A stretch of DNA of 64,000 nucleotides, taken from assembly GCF_900112245.1 (NCBI RefSeq), contig NZ_FOYX01000001.1:1289856-1353855 (forward strand). The letters are read 5' to 3'. Both the position numbers and the translations under genes were made by a program. Each line of letters begins with the position of its first letter. The first letter of the stretch is position 1. The notes beneath the pieces are model-generated. The model saw only the letters and a program-made list of their open reading frames with translations. It was not told where the DNA came from and made no database searches. Below, one piece after another: positions 53,683 to 62,806 of this stretch. Source of the stretch: Maribacter stanieri (GTDB lineage: Bacteria; Bacteroidota; Bacteroidia; Flavobacteriales; Flavobacteriaceae).

Positions 53683-54857
53683 TCGGCTAGTTTAATGCTA
53701 ATTCCTTTTATATATTGTTGAGCTGCTTGCTCCATAGTAAAACATGTGTGGTAAACTTCACGTGCGGCTAACGCCATCTCTTCTTTCTTTTCTTTACCTA
53801 AAAAAAACCATTGTTTTAGGAGGTTATAAGTATCTTCTTGAGTATCGTTCTTTACTATACCGCCCAGTCCTTTTTCAATTTCCCTCCATATATTTATCTT
53901 ATTACTGATTAAAACAGGTTTATTGCAAGCCAAGGCTTCCACAACGGCTATTCCAAAATTCTCTTGGTGGCTAGACAATACAAAAGCTTCACATTCATAA
54001 AAAGCGCCCCATTTGGCATCCCCACTTAACATACCCGCAAATATGATATTTGGCGAGGCAGTCCCTAATGTCTGCATTTCTTTACCGTACTCATGCTCAT
54101 TAGGTCCGGCAATAATTAATTGCGGCACCTCTTCTAACTCTTTTTCTAATTTACGGTAAGAGTTGATGAGCATGTCTATCCCTTTTTTAGGATGTATTCT
54201 ACTTAAAAATAGAAGAAAGGGTTTTCCATTCCATTTTGGTACATGTGAGGTAAAAGCTTCACGCATACCTTCTTTTTTAGCTGATGGCGGCTGTATGCCA
54301 TACCCTACGTTTATCTCTCTTTTGGGTTTGTAATTGGAGAATGTGGTGCGAGCGAGCAACAATTCTTCTTCACAAGTAAATAGTATACCGTCTGCTTCGT
54401 TCACTACTTTGTTTTCTATCACTTTCCAATATACGTCATTACGCAATGCCTTTAACTTCCTGTCTTTTGCTGTTTGGAAATAGGGGTCCAGCATACCATG
54501 CGTCATGACATAGATCTTAGGAGATACATTATGTGTCTTTCTATATACTAACATGGCTTTTATAGCAGCATGGCTTTGGTACAACCATAAACCGTTTACT
54601 ACCACCGCATCATACTTGCTAAAATTAGCCAGTAACCAAGGAATGAGGTCTTTGTGGTATCCCCAAAGTTTTTTGCTTTTACCTAAGGGATGAATTACGA
54701 ATGAATCTTGCCCTAAATAATCTGACTCAGGATCATCCAAACAAACTACTTCACTCTCAATACCCATTTTCTTCAGTTCTGGAACAGTATTACGTATACC
54801 TTGGCATACACCACCATGTTTTGGGTCCATACTTGCTATCACTTGAAGTATTCTCAT
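53679..54857 (-). CDS. Glycosyltransferase family 4
   Basis: A 392-residue GT-B fold enzyme. The N-terminal acceptor-binding region is MRILQVIASMDPKHGGVCQG, then the domain boundary at about 205. The nucleotide-sugar part shows FLLFLSRIHPKKGIDMLI (about 213-230), IIAGPNEHEYGK and the EX7E-type segment SSHQENFGIAVVEALACNKPVL (about 296-317). It is cytoplasmic and retaining. It overlaps genes on both sides by 4 bp, so it belongs to a tightly coupled operon. Donor and linkage are not readable. Confidence 0.92.
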   Translation of the reverse strand: MRILQVIASMDPKHGGVCQGIRNTVPELKKMGIESEVVCLDDPESDYLGQDSFVIHPLGKSKKLWGYHKDLIPWLLANFSKYDAVVVNGLWLYQSHAAIKAMLVYRKTHNVSPKIYVMTHGMLDPYFQTAKDRKLKALRNDVYWKVIENKVVNEADGILFTCEEELLLARTTFSNYKPKREINVGYGIQPPSAKKEGMREAFTSHVPKWNGKPFLLFLSRIHPKKGIDMLINSYRKLEKELEEVPQLIIAGPNEHEYGKEMQTLGTASPNIIFAGMLSGDAKWGAFYECEAFVLSSHQENFGIAVVEALACNKPVLISNKINIWREIEKGLGGIVKNDTQEDTYNLLKQWFFLGKEKKEEMALAAREVYHTCFTMEQAAQQYIKGISIKLAE

Positions 54858-55843
54858 TTTTCACTCAATTTTTGGTATAAGTCTAGATATTGTTTTGCTA
54901 TCGTTTCTACAGAAAATCGTTTTGCATTTTCTATTCCTAAATCAATTAAAGAATTCCTGTAGTCGGTATCTTCAATAACTTTTAAATATGCCAATCTTAT
55001 AGATTCTATATTACTAGGGTCTACATAAGCTACTGCGTTGGCACTTACCTCAATGATTGGCTCTATTTTAGAGGTTACGACTACTCTCCCGGTTTTATGT
55101 CCTTCAATGACGGGCATACCAAAACCTTCATATTCAGATGGAAAATTTACGATGTCACACTTTATGTATTCTACCATTATATTTTCGTCTGTTAGATTAT
55201 ACTGATTTGAGAAATCTATCTTATGATTATTAAGAAGCTTTAGCTGATTATCATTTAGCTTTCCAATAATTCTTAAGTGACAAGGTATACCTTCTAAAGC
55301 CAAAATTGTGCGGTCTAAATTCTTGTTCCAACCTGTTCCGATATGCAGAACAATAGGTTTCGCACTATTAAATGGTTTTAAGACTTGTTCGAATTTTGGG
55401 TCTATTGCATTATATATAACGGTGAGTTTATCCGTTTTCATTTTTTTTAAAATGGATTCTTTAGTTTGATTGGAAATACATACCACTTCATCTGCTATTT
55501 TAATGGGAATTTTAAGCCAAAATAACCATTTGTAAAATCGCTTAATAGGATTTTTTACGTTGTCTAAAAAAACCAAATCATGAATGGTTAAAACAGTTTT
55601 TGTGTTTTGTAACGCCATTAGGACATCATGAATATGACCAGTAACGTGGTTAATTGCTTGTTTGTCCCTTTTTTTATAGGAATAAATATTGTTAATAATT
55701 ACGTCAAGTGGCATTGAACCTTGATTTGGAACATTATGTGTTTGTACTTTTTCTGATTTAGAAATTTCCACAATTAATGTTCTGAACACTCTATGTATAG
55801 AATGACCAATCTTGGGATTTCGAAAGAAAAAATTAATTTTCAC
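54854..55843 (-). CDS. Glycosyltransferase family 4 / group 1
   Basis: A 329-residue GT-B enzyme, somewhat shorter than most GT4 proteins. Recognisable parts are VLTIHDLVFLDN (about 79-90), VVCISNQTKESILKKM (about 138-153), IVLHIGTGWNKNLDRTI (about 184-200) and the donor-site segment FPSEYEGFGMPVIEGHKTGRVV (about 234-255). The short N-terminal domain is intact. It overlaps the next gene by 4 bp. It probably adds mannose, glucose or fucose to the lipid-linked repeat unit. Confidence 0.9.
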   Translation of the reverse strand: MKINFFFRNPKIGHSIHRVFRTLIVEISKSEKVQTHNVPNQGSMPLDVIINNIYSYKKRDKQAINHVTGHIHDVLMALQNTKTVLTIHDLVFLDNVKNPIKRFYKWLFWLKIPIKIADEVVCISNQTKESILKKMKTDKLTVIYNAIDPKFEQVLKPFNSAKPIVLHIGTGWNKNLDRTILALEGIPCHLRIIGKLNDNQLKLLNNHKIDFSNQYNLTDENIMVEYIKCDIVNFPSEYEGFGMPVIEGHKTGRVVVTSKIEPIIEVSANAVAYVDPSNIESIRLAYLKVIEDTDYRNSLIDLGIENAKRFSVETIAKQYLDLYQKLSEK

Positions 55844-55933
55844 TATTATTTAATTCTTAAATTAAAGAAATGTCGGGCGTAGCAAATAATAAATATTTTC
55901 TATTCTTTATTGAATGCTTTGATTAATTTAAAT

Positions 55934-57004
55934 TTATCTACCTCCAGTTATGATAGAGTACAATTTATGTGCATTTTTTTTAATAAAATAAGCCAATGTT
56001 ATGCTTATAAGTATTGTAATTATTGGAGCCAAAATATAGGCTGAAATTGATGATATTTCAGAAGCTCCCAATAAATTTTGAAAGCCTTTTCTAAAAATAC
56101 TTAACAAAGGTTCGTGAAAAGCATATAGAAAGAAAGAATATTGAAATATCGGAAAAATTTTACTTCTCGATATATCTGTATTCTCAAATTTATAGTCATA
56201 ACACCCCCATAAACTTAGTACACCAATTAATATACTTAGTTTATTCAAGCCTATTATTATACATTCATTTTCAACTTTATATAGAATTAGCGTAGTTTTT
56301 ACCAAAACTATAGTTATCCAGAATAGAATTAAAAGAGCATAGTTTTTTTTAAGAATTGGTTGATACAAGCTAATTTTATTAATGGCTATGTATAAACCAA
56401 CCGTAAAAAAGAAAAGCGCTTCATTTGAAAAAATGACAAAGTTGAATTCAAATAACCATGTACATAAAAACAATACTAGACTTATTGTTTTAAAAACTTT
56501 AATTAATCTATATAAGATTGGTGATAGAAGAATAAGAATTATTAAGTCTCTTACAAACCATAATTGATAGGGTACCGGATTTATAAATATGGCATTAAGC
56601 AATTTAAGTAATGAGTATTCTACAATTAACTCATTATTGAAGTAAGGTCTAGAAATTGGAATGGTTTGTAGAATAAAAATAAATGCTAAACCATATAATG
56701 ACCAAAACAAATAGGGGACTACTAAGGTTTTTAGTCTTTTTTTAAATTTTGGCAGAAATGTTTTTAATTTTCCATTTGTTAAATTTAAAAAAAGTAAATA
56801 CCCCGAAATGATAAAGAATAATGGCACCGCAATTATAGTAAACCCTTTACTAATAGCGTTTTGTAAAAACCAATTTATATCTTGATCTGTTTGGACTATT
56901 TCAGTATTATACTTTATACCAACATTATAGGAATGTAAAAATACTACCATAACCATTAGAACAAATGAAATGGATTTTAGTTTATCGCTTAAATACTTAT
57001 TCAT
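55934..57004 (-). CDS. Acyltransferase 3 family membrane protein
   Basis: A 356-residue integral membrane protein of about ten spans. The family hallmarks are the N-terminal SISFVLMVMVVFLHSYNVG (11-29, His24 in the usual catalytic position) and IAVPLFFIISGYLLF (57-71). QLWFVRDLIILILLSPI (about 146-162) fits the R-D motif of the OafA/YrhL group. It would O-acetylate or otherwise acylate polysaccharide sugars at the membrane. A second member is encoded at 58673-59668, which suggests two acylation sites. Confidence 0.9.
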   Translation of the reverse strand: MNKYLSDKLKSISFVLMVMVVFLHSYNVGIKYNTEIVQTDQDINWFLQNAISKGFTIIAVPLFFIISGYLLFLNLTNGKLKTFLPKFKKRLKTLVVPYLFWSLYGLAFIFILQTIPISRPYFNNELIVEYSLLKLLNAIFINPVPYQLWFVRDLIILILLSPILYRLIKVFKTISLVLFLCTWLFEFNFVIFSNEALFFFTVGLYIAINKISLYQPILKKNYALLILFWITIVLVKTTLILYKVENECIIIGLNKLSILIGVLSLWGCYDYKFENTDISRSKIFPIFQYSFFLYAFHEPLLSIFRKGFQNLLGASEISSISAYILAPIITILISITLAYFIKKNAHKLYSIITGGR

Positions 57005-57157
57005 TCAATATACGATTTGGTTTGTTTTCTATTAGTAAATTGGATGGTGTATGCTAATAATAGTTTACGTGAATACAAATTATTTTATCTAAATTTAATT
57101 TAACTATTATTGCCTAATTTGTTTAATTAATCGATGAGAGGCAATATTTGTTTACCA

Positions 57158-58414
57158 TTAAGCTGTGATTTCTTCGATAAAATTATCCATAATAGTATCA
57201 ATAGCTAAATATTGTTCAGCATATGTACGAGCTGCATTTTTAATATCTCGATTATCTAATGCACCAAGACCTATTAGAATACCTTTATCTAAAGCTTCTT
57301 GATTTTCTGGAGCAACTAAAATACCCATTCCATGTTTGCTAACTACGCGATATAAACTAGATTCTGGGTTCGCCGTGATTAATGCCAAACCACCTACGGC
57401 TAGTATAGTCGTTAATTTAGATGGCATCACTAAATCACTAGCTTTTTCTTTCTGAATGACTAGATGTATATCTGCAATATTTAAAAATTTATTGAAGCAT
57501 TCTTTTGGTTGCAAAGGCATAAAATGGACATTGTTTAAATTCATAATTTCTGCCTTTTCTTTTAAAACTTCTTTGTAAGGGCCTGTTCCACAAATTATGA
57601 ACTGTAAGCGTTGATGTGTTACTAAGTTTTTTGCAGAAGTTAGTATGGCATCCAGACCTTGTTTTTCCCCTATACCTCCGGAATATAACACAATATAATC
57701 GGTAGATTTAAATCCGAATTCTTCTTTTAGTTTAGAGGCATCCTCAATGGGGTAAAATTTTTTGGTTTCTGTCCAGTTTGGGAAAAATGAAATTGGTTTG
57801 TCAGCTTTACGTTCAATTCTTTCGATCATGCCATCAGAGATACTACTGATGATATCAGTGTTTTTATAAATGTATTTTTCTATACCATATAATGCTTTTA
57901 TAAGCTTTGGAGACTTAATCATACCCAAATCTTGTGCAGCCTCTATTTGCATATCTTGAACATGATGTATATGTTTGGCACCTTTTATTTTTTTGTATAA
58001 AACACCAAGTAATCCGAATTGAAAAGAAGGTGCTATAGTAATTATTTTACTGTATTTTTTGGCAAATAATAGCGGAATACCTACTAAAAATGCTGACATA
58101 GAGAATGAGGTATCCAATATCATCCGTTTAGCGCCACTTGGCTTGTTAGGTACATACATTGGGCAACGAATTACTTTTAGTTTACCACCAGACTCAAAAT
58201 TAGTGATCTCTTTCTTATACCAAAACCGATTTTTTCGAAAGGGCTCTTGAATTTTCCAATATGGATAATATGGATAAGAAGTAAGAACAGTACATTCGTG
58301 CCCTTTTTCAGCTAGCCAATGCATCATTTCCCCAGAATATTTTCCGATACCAGTAAGTTCAGGTGAGAAATTGTAACCTACGAAAAGTATACGCTTAGTG
58401 TTTTTTACTTTCAT
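57158..58414 (-). CDS. Glycosyltransferase family 4, WcaI-like
   Basis: A 418-residue GT-B enzyme. The opening ILFVGYNFSPELTGIGKYSG (9-28) and the segment SYPYYPYWKI (about 61-70) are characteristic of WcaI, the fucosyltransferase of colanic acid synthesis. Further matches are KHIHHVQDMQIEAAQDLG (about 146-163), LYSGGIGEKQGLDAI (about 244-258) and DLVMPSKLTTILAVGGLAL (about 330-348). With gmd and fcl at the left of the region, a fucose transfer role is attractive but inferred. It is separated from its neighbours by 150-260 bp, looser than the rest of the operon. Confidence 0.9.
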   Translation of the reverse strand: MKVKNTKRILFVGYNFSPELTGIGKYSGEMMHWLAEKGHECTVLTSYPYYPYWKIQEPFRKNRFWYKKEITNFESGGKLKVIRCPMYVPNKPSGAKRMILDTSFSMSAFLVGIPLLFAKKYSKIITIAPSFQFGLLGVLYKKIKGAKHIHHVQDMQIEAAQDLGMIKSPKLIKALYGIEKYIYKNTDIISSISDGMIERIERKADKPISFFPNWTETKKFYPIEDASKLKEEFGFKSTDYIVLYSGGIGEKQGLDAILTSAKNLVTHQRLQFIICGTGPYKEVLKEKAEIMNLNNVHFMPLQPKECFNKFLNIADIHLVIQKEKASDLVMPSKLTTILAVGGLALITANPESSLYRVVSKHGMGILVAPENQEALDKGILIGLGALDNRDIKNAARTYAEQYLAIDTIMDNFIEEITA

Positions 58415-58672
58415 AAAAAGAAGTTATGGGGGATATTTAAAATAAATTATTTTGAATGTTTACTTTAGAAAAATTGAGTGCTGATTAAAAAAAATAAATC
58501 TTTTTCTTTCTTAGTTCTTTAGCAGTAAGTTTAAAATTTTATAAAACCCGCAGGGTGTGCGTCTTAAAGTAAACAACATTTTTAAGTTGCTAATGAATAT
58601 TGATTATAATAGTATTTTGGAATATGAGTACATATTATATATCATGATAACACTAAAACATGTTAGTTCTGA

Positions 58673-59668
58673 TTAACCTAAAAATTTAATAAGCTTAGTC
58701 TTATGTAGAAAATTAGTGATTATCAAAGTTCCAGAGAATACTATCATTACTGTTAATAAAGAAAGACAAATTCTTAACCAAGCAGGAAGTAATATTATGC
58801 CTGTAGTTATATTAGAATAATCAATTAATTCTTTTAAAACTATAATTAATAGTGGGTTGCTAACAAATATAACCAGAGTGTTTTTAGCTATGAAATCTAT
58901 CAGGGTATGGAATTTTTCAGATAAATTAAAATTTGCTGATTTCAAGAAAGTAATACAAAATAAAATTGAAAAAAGTAATGTTCCTAATGTAATATAATCA
59001 AAATGGGCTATGTGGTTTTTACGTAAAATATATATTTCTAGCCCAATTAATAGAGGTGATATGATAAATATTTTCGAAAATGATTTTATTTTATTTCTTG
59101 CTAATGCAATACCTAAGAATACATACGGTACCCAAAAATAAAAAGGACGGTAGCCTAATTTTTTTAAAAATTCTGGAACAATATTAAAATAATATTCAAA
59201 TACTATATAAATCGAAATCGAAATCAAAACAATTACTACCTGTAGAAATTTAGAGTTATACATTTTTCTCAAAATTGGATAGATAGGAATAAGTTGGAAT
59301 AATAAGATAAAAAAATATTGACCAGCCCAGCCATAACCTGAAAAATATTTAGAAAAAAAAGTTTTGATATTTAGCGAACCCCAGTCTACAAATAAAAAAA
59401 AATACAGCACACTCCATATCATAAAAACTCTAAATAAATGTAAGAAGCGTTTTGTTAGATATTTTATTCTTTGTTTAGGTACTTTTTTAGAAATCGATTT
59501 TTCTAAAAAGTATGCCCAAAGAATTATAAAGCATGGTACTGCAAATCTAAAAATGTCACTTAAGAAAATTAGGCTATCCTCTTGTCCTAAGATTGGATAT
59601 GAATGGATATAGACAACACCAATTATTGACATACATTTTAGAGTATCTGCATTAATATTGCGGGACAT
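58673..59668 (-). CDS. Acyltransferase 3 family membrane protein (second)
   Basis: A 331-residue protein with about ten membrane spans. The N-terminal ADTLKCMSIIGVVYIHSYPI (7-26) carries His22 where the catalytic His of acyltransferase family 3 lies, and FAVPCFIILWAYFLEKS (37-53) is the second hallmark helix. It resembles the WecH/YiaH-type O-acetyltransferases. It differs clearly from the protein at 55934-57004, so it probably acts on a different sugar or position. It lies downstream of the Wzy-like gene on the same strand. Confidence 0.88.
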   Translation of the reverse strand: MSRNINADTLKCMSIIGVVYIHSYPILGQEDSLIFLSDIFRFAVPCFIILWAYFLEKSISKKVPKQRIKYLTKRFLHLFRVFMIWSVLYFFLFVDWGSLNIKTFFSKYFSGYGWAGQYFFILLFQLIPIYPILRKMYNSKFLQVVIVLISISIYIVFEYYFNIVPEFLKKLGYRPFYFWVPYVFLGIALARNKIKSFSKIFIISPLLIGLEIYILRKNHIAHFDYITLGTLLFSILFCITFLKSANFNLSEKFHTLIDFIAKNTLVIFVSNPLLIIVLKELIDYSNITTGIILLPAWLRICLSLLTVMIVFSGTLIITNFLHKTKLIKFLG

Positions 59669-59760
59669 TTTTATCGAATTTAAGACTCTAATAATAGATA
59701 TAGATGAAAGATTAAATTAATTATTGAAGCTTATTCTTTTGACAAATCAAACATCTAGAT

Positions 59761-61335
59761 TTATTGAGTTAGGTTATATTTCGGACTTATTATTTGAAAG
59801 ATTTTTCTTATTATCATATAAATTATCATGTAGGTCACAATATTCTGTAGAAAACCTCTCATAATATAACTAATGTCACTCGATATTCCATTTGCATTTC
59901 TAAACATTCCTAGAAAACTGAAAATACTCATTATTGCTAATGGAGCGTATTTTAAATTGTTGCGGTTATAGTAGACAAAGGTGTTTAATAGCTTAAAGAC
60001 GATAAAGAATACTATTGCTTGCAAAGGAAAATACCAATATCCAAATGTAACAAGACCGTCACCAACATGACTGGTAACTCTATAACCACCTAAACTTTTG
60101 CCAGATAGTACGTCTCCCCTAGAAAATTCAAATAATGATTTATTATAGTTAATATCGAAAAATTTGAGAATAGTAGAAGGTAATTGACCTATAATTCCGT
60201 TCTTAAGTAAATCAAGCATTTGTTTATTAGCGTAGCCTTTTTTCTCTGCCAAATATAGCGTCTCATCTGTTATACGCATATTGGCGTATCTCGCTAATAA
60301 AAAATTGTCGACATAATGTTCTGACCAATCTTGATGATAATTGGTCAATGGCTTATATTCTTTTTTATTTTTTTTCTCTTTCAAACGAGCCATTAAACTT
60401 TTGTTTTGCAAAATTTCAATAGTCTTTTCAAATGCTTTTAGTTTATCGGCATTGTTTCGTTGTTCAGCATTATACAACATAACATCTCTAGTATGTAGCA
60501 TAGCTGTTGATAAGTTACTCAACATATTTAATACAAGAATGATAAGTATTCCACCCCCAATTAACTTAAAAGGAGAAATAAGTTTTGTTAAGTTGATATT
60601 TTTAAGGATAACATGTAAGAAGAAGAGAAGGCCAATTGTGCCGATTGGCGTTATGATTAAATGTCTTTTATTAGACGCTATGTTTAAAATGATTACAAGA
60701 ATACTGTAAGCCCACACTATTTTTTTATGTTTGTATTTTAATTTTATAAGGTCTGGGAACAACAAACAGATTGGGGCGAACATTAAATATTCTAAACCTA
60801 TTAAAAACTTACCGGCAACATCACCATATTCAGCTGCTCCCGTACTTAGGTTATAAGCTTTTATTATAAAACCTATTAGACCCATAGCCCAAATTATGCG
60901 AATGTTAATCTCATAAAAATTTACTTTTTGTAAAGTCTTTTTTATTAGGTTATTTTGAAATGATACCTTGTTAGGGTTACATGCGAAATAAAAGGCTATT
61001 GAGGAAACCAAAAATAATATGATTTCGCTAATAAAGGTTTGGTATGGGCGTTCAAAACCATAGGTTATTGGTTTACCTTCTGCTAGGGTTGCTATTAAAG
61101 GCAAAAAACGATACATGAACATAGATAGGTACATGAGAAAAGCAAATGGGAAAAGTCGAATATATTCTTCTTTAAAGAAATATGAAAACACCATATAGCT
61201 AATTATTGCCATTACGCAGCCAAAAAAATTTGGTACAGAAGGGAAGAAAATTAGCTCGCCAATAACCCCAACTACAAGTAAGACCCGTAGTACCCAGTTT
61301 ATTTGTCTTATGCTATGATTTTTTGAGTTTATCAT
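59761..61335 (-). CDS. Wzy-like oligosaccharide repeat-unit polymerase (second)
   Basis: A 524-residue protein with about eleven to twelve membrane spans and a large hydrophilic loop of about 110 residues (about 295-405, with many Lys/Glu and the segment KSLGGYRVTSHVGDGLVTFG). This is the architecture of polysaccharide polymerases. Sequence conservation in this class is too low for a subtype. Its neighbours are a Wzx flippase gene (46 bp upstream on the strand) and an acyltransferase gene. It is unrelated by eye to the Wzy-like protein at 42592-43854, so it is probably for a different polymer. Confidence 0.75.
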   Translation of the reverse strand: MINSKNHSIRQINWVLRVLLVVGVIGELIFFPSVPNFFGCVMAIISYMVFSYFFKEEYIRLFPFAFLMYLSMFMYRFLPLIATLAEGKPITYGFERPYQTFISEIILFLVSSIAFYFACNPNKVSFQNNLIKKTLQKVNFYEINIRIIWAMGLIGFIIKAYNLSTGAAEYGDVAGKFLIGLEYLMFAPICLLFPDLIKLKYKHKKIVWAYSILVIILNIASNKRHLIITPIGTIGLLFFLHVILKNINLTKLISPFKLIGGGILIILVLNMLSNLSTAMLHTRDVMLYNAEQRNNADKLKAFEKTIEILQNKSLMARLKEKKNKKEYKPLTNYHQDWSEHYVDNFLLARYANMRITDETLYLAEKKGYANKQMLDLLKNGIIGQLPSTILKFFDINYNKSLFEFSRGDVLSGKSLGGYRVTSHVGDGLVTFGYWYFPLQAIVFFIVFKLLNTFVYYNRNNLKYAPLAIMSIFSFLGMFRNANGISSDISYIMRGFLQNIVTYMIIYMIIRKIFQIISPKYNLTQ

Positions 61336-61381
61336 TCGATCAATGTAATAGTTGTAGACTCTTTTTACTACAAATACCTTC

Positions 61382-62755
61382 TTAGTTTTTTAAACTTTTA
61401 AGTTTACTTTTTAGTTGCTGATTTAACGATGTAAAATCTTCCAAACCATGTTTAAACAGTTCTCCAATAGACATATGCATAAGTTTACAGCCTAAAGGAA
61501 GGATTAAAATCACTAATAATATATCTAGCATAAGGGCACCTAATGCTGCACCGACCAAACCAAGGTATTGAGCAAATACATATGTAAAAGCAACAGAGAT
61601 TACAGCACTTACTATACCGAAAACGCCCATTTTTTTAGGTTGATTTACCGCTCTGAATACCATTTCTGCACTGTACCATAATGCATTGAATATTAAACCT
61701 GAAATACTTATGTACCACATTGCCTTAGGTAGGTATAATTCGTTTTTAGTCCAGATGGCATAAAACCAAGGTCCGAATAATGCTAGTAGTATGCACCCTA
61801 TAATTGACATTAGAAATACACCTAAAATTGAAATGCGAAATATTTTTTTTGCAGTTTCCCATTGGTTCTTGCCAATATAATATTGTAACTCAGGAAAAAC
61901 AGTGGGCTCGACCAAGTATAAAAATTGATTAAATGAACGACTTAGTGTTCTTACAGTATTGAATATGGCAACAGCTTCTGGTCCTAAAACAATTCTTACA
62001 ACAAATGTGGAGCCTTGAAAATAAATAATTTGCCATACTGGAAGCATTAAATAGCTTAGCCCTTTTGAAGTAATATCTTTTAAAATTGCTTTATCTTTTA
62101 TTCCTTTATGTGTTTTGAAAAGACCTATAACTTTTCTTCCTTTTAAGCCATATAATAGTATAAAGACTAGTATTACTATAAATTGGGTGAGTGCAAATTC
62201 AATAACCCCGTACCCTAAAACCAAGACCAATAAACCTGTGCCGATTAGAAATGCAGATTTTAAGGTTATCAGATTTATACTTAGTGCTGCTTTTTGTGCT
62301 GCTCTGTAATATGCTTCCATTAGCTGCAAGTAGAACATGAGTAATTGTGCAACTATCATGAATGAGACGGCTATTATGGCATCGCTTTTTTCGATTAACG
62401 ATTTTTCAAAAACATTGAAATAATCTAAAGCTACAATAGTCAATGCACTGACCAAAATAGCTACAAGAATCATAATTGTAATAATGTAGAAACCAGTTTT
62501 GCTTATGCTTGCCGCTTTTTGCTGATCTCCAGATGCATATGTCAATACAAAGCTATTACCTGCTGCAGAACCAAAGCCTAGATTACTGAAAGCCATTACA
62601 CTTGGTATAATAGTAAGGGTTAGCCATTCACCGTAATAGGCAGCACCCCATGCCGTAATAAAAAAGGGTACTAAAAATAACTGCTCTACAACCCTAATTA
62701 TTTTTTGTAGAATCGAAGCTAAGCCGTTACTTAGTATTCTATTTTTTAAGGCCAT
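61382..62755 (-). CDS. Wzx-type polysaccharide flippase (second)
   Basis: A 457-residue MOP-superfamily protein with about twelve to fourteen spans. The N-terminal segment ILSNGLASILQKIIRVVEQLFLVPFF and YYGEWLTLTIIPSVMAFSNLGFGSA follow the Wzx pattern (a conserved E/G-W-L-T-L helix, then a GFGxA loop). It is similar in layout but not closely similar in sequence to the flippase at 43854-45221. It would export the repeat unit made by the long minus-strand operon. It lies 51 bp downstream of the second Wzc gene. Confidence 0.9.
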   Translation of the reverse strand: MALKNRILSNGLASILQKIIRVVEQLFLVPFFITAWGAAYYGEWLTLTIIPSVMAFSNLGFGSAAGNSFVLTYASGDQQKAASISKTGFYIITIMILVAILVSALTIVALDYFNVFEKSLIEKSDAIIAVSFMIVAQLLMFYLQLMEAYYRAAQKAALSINLITLKSAFLIGTGLLVLVLGYGVIEFALTQFIVILVFILLYGLKGRKVIGLFKTHKGIKDKAILKDITSKGLSYLMLPVWQIIYFQGSTFVVRIVLGPEAVAIFNTVRTLSRSFNQFLYLVEPTVFPELQYYIGKNQWETAKKIFRISILGVFLMSIIGCILLALFGPWFYAIWTKNELYLPKAMWYISISGLIFNALWYSAEMVFRAVNQPKKMGVFGIVSAVISVAFTYVFAQYLGLVGAALGALMLDILLVILILPLGCKLMHMSIGELFKHGLEDFTSLNQQLKSKLKSLKN

Positions 62756-62806
62756 GTATAACTTTTAGTTGTACTAAGATTACAATTAAGGTCTGTTTGT
62801 TATTTG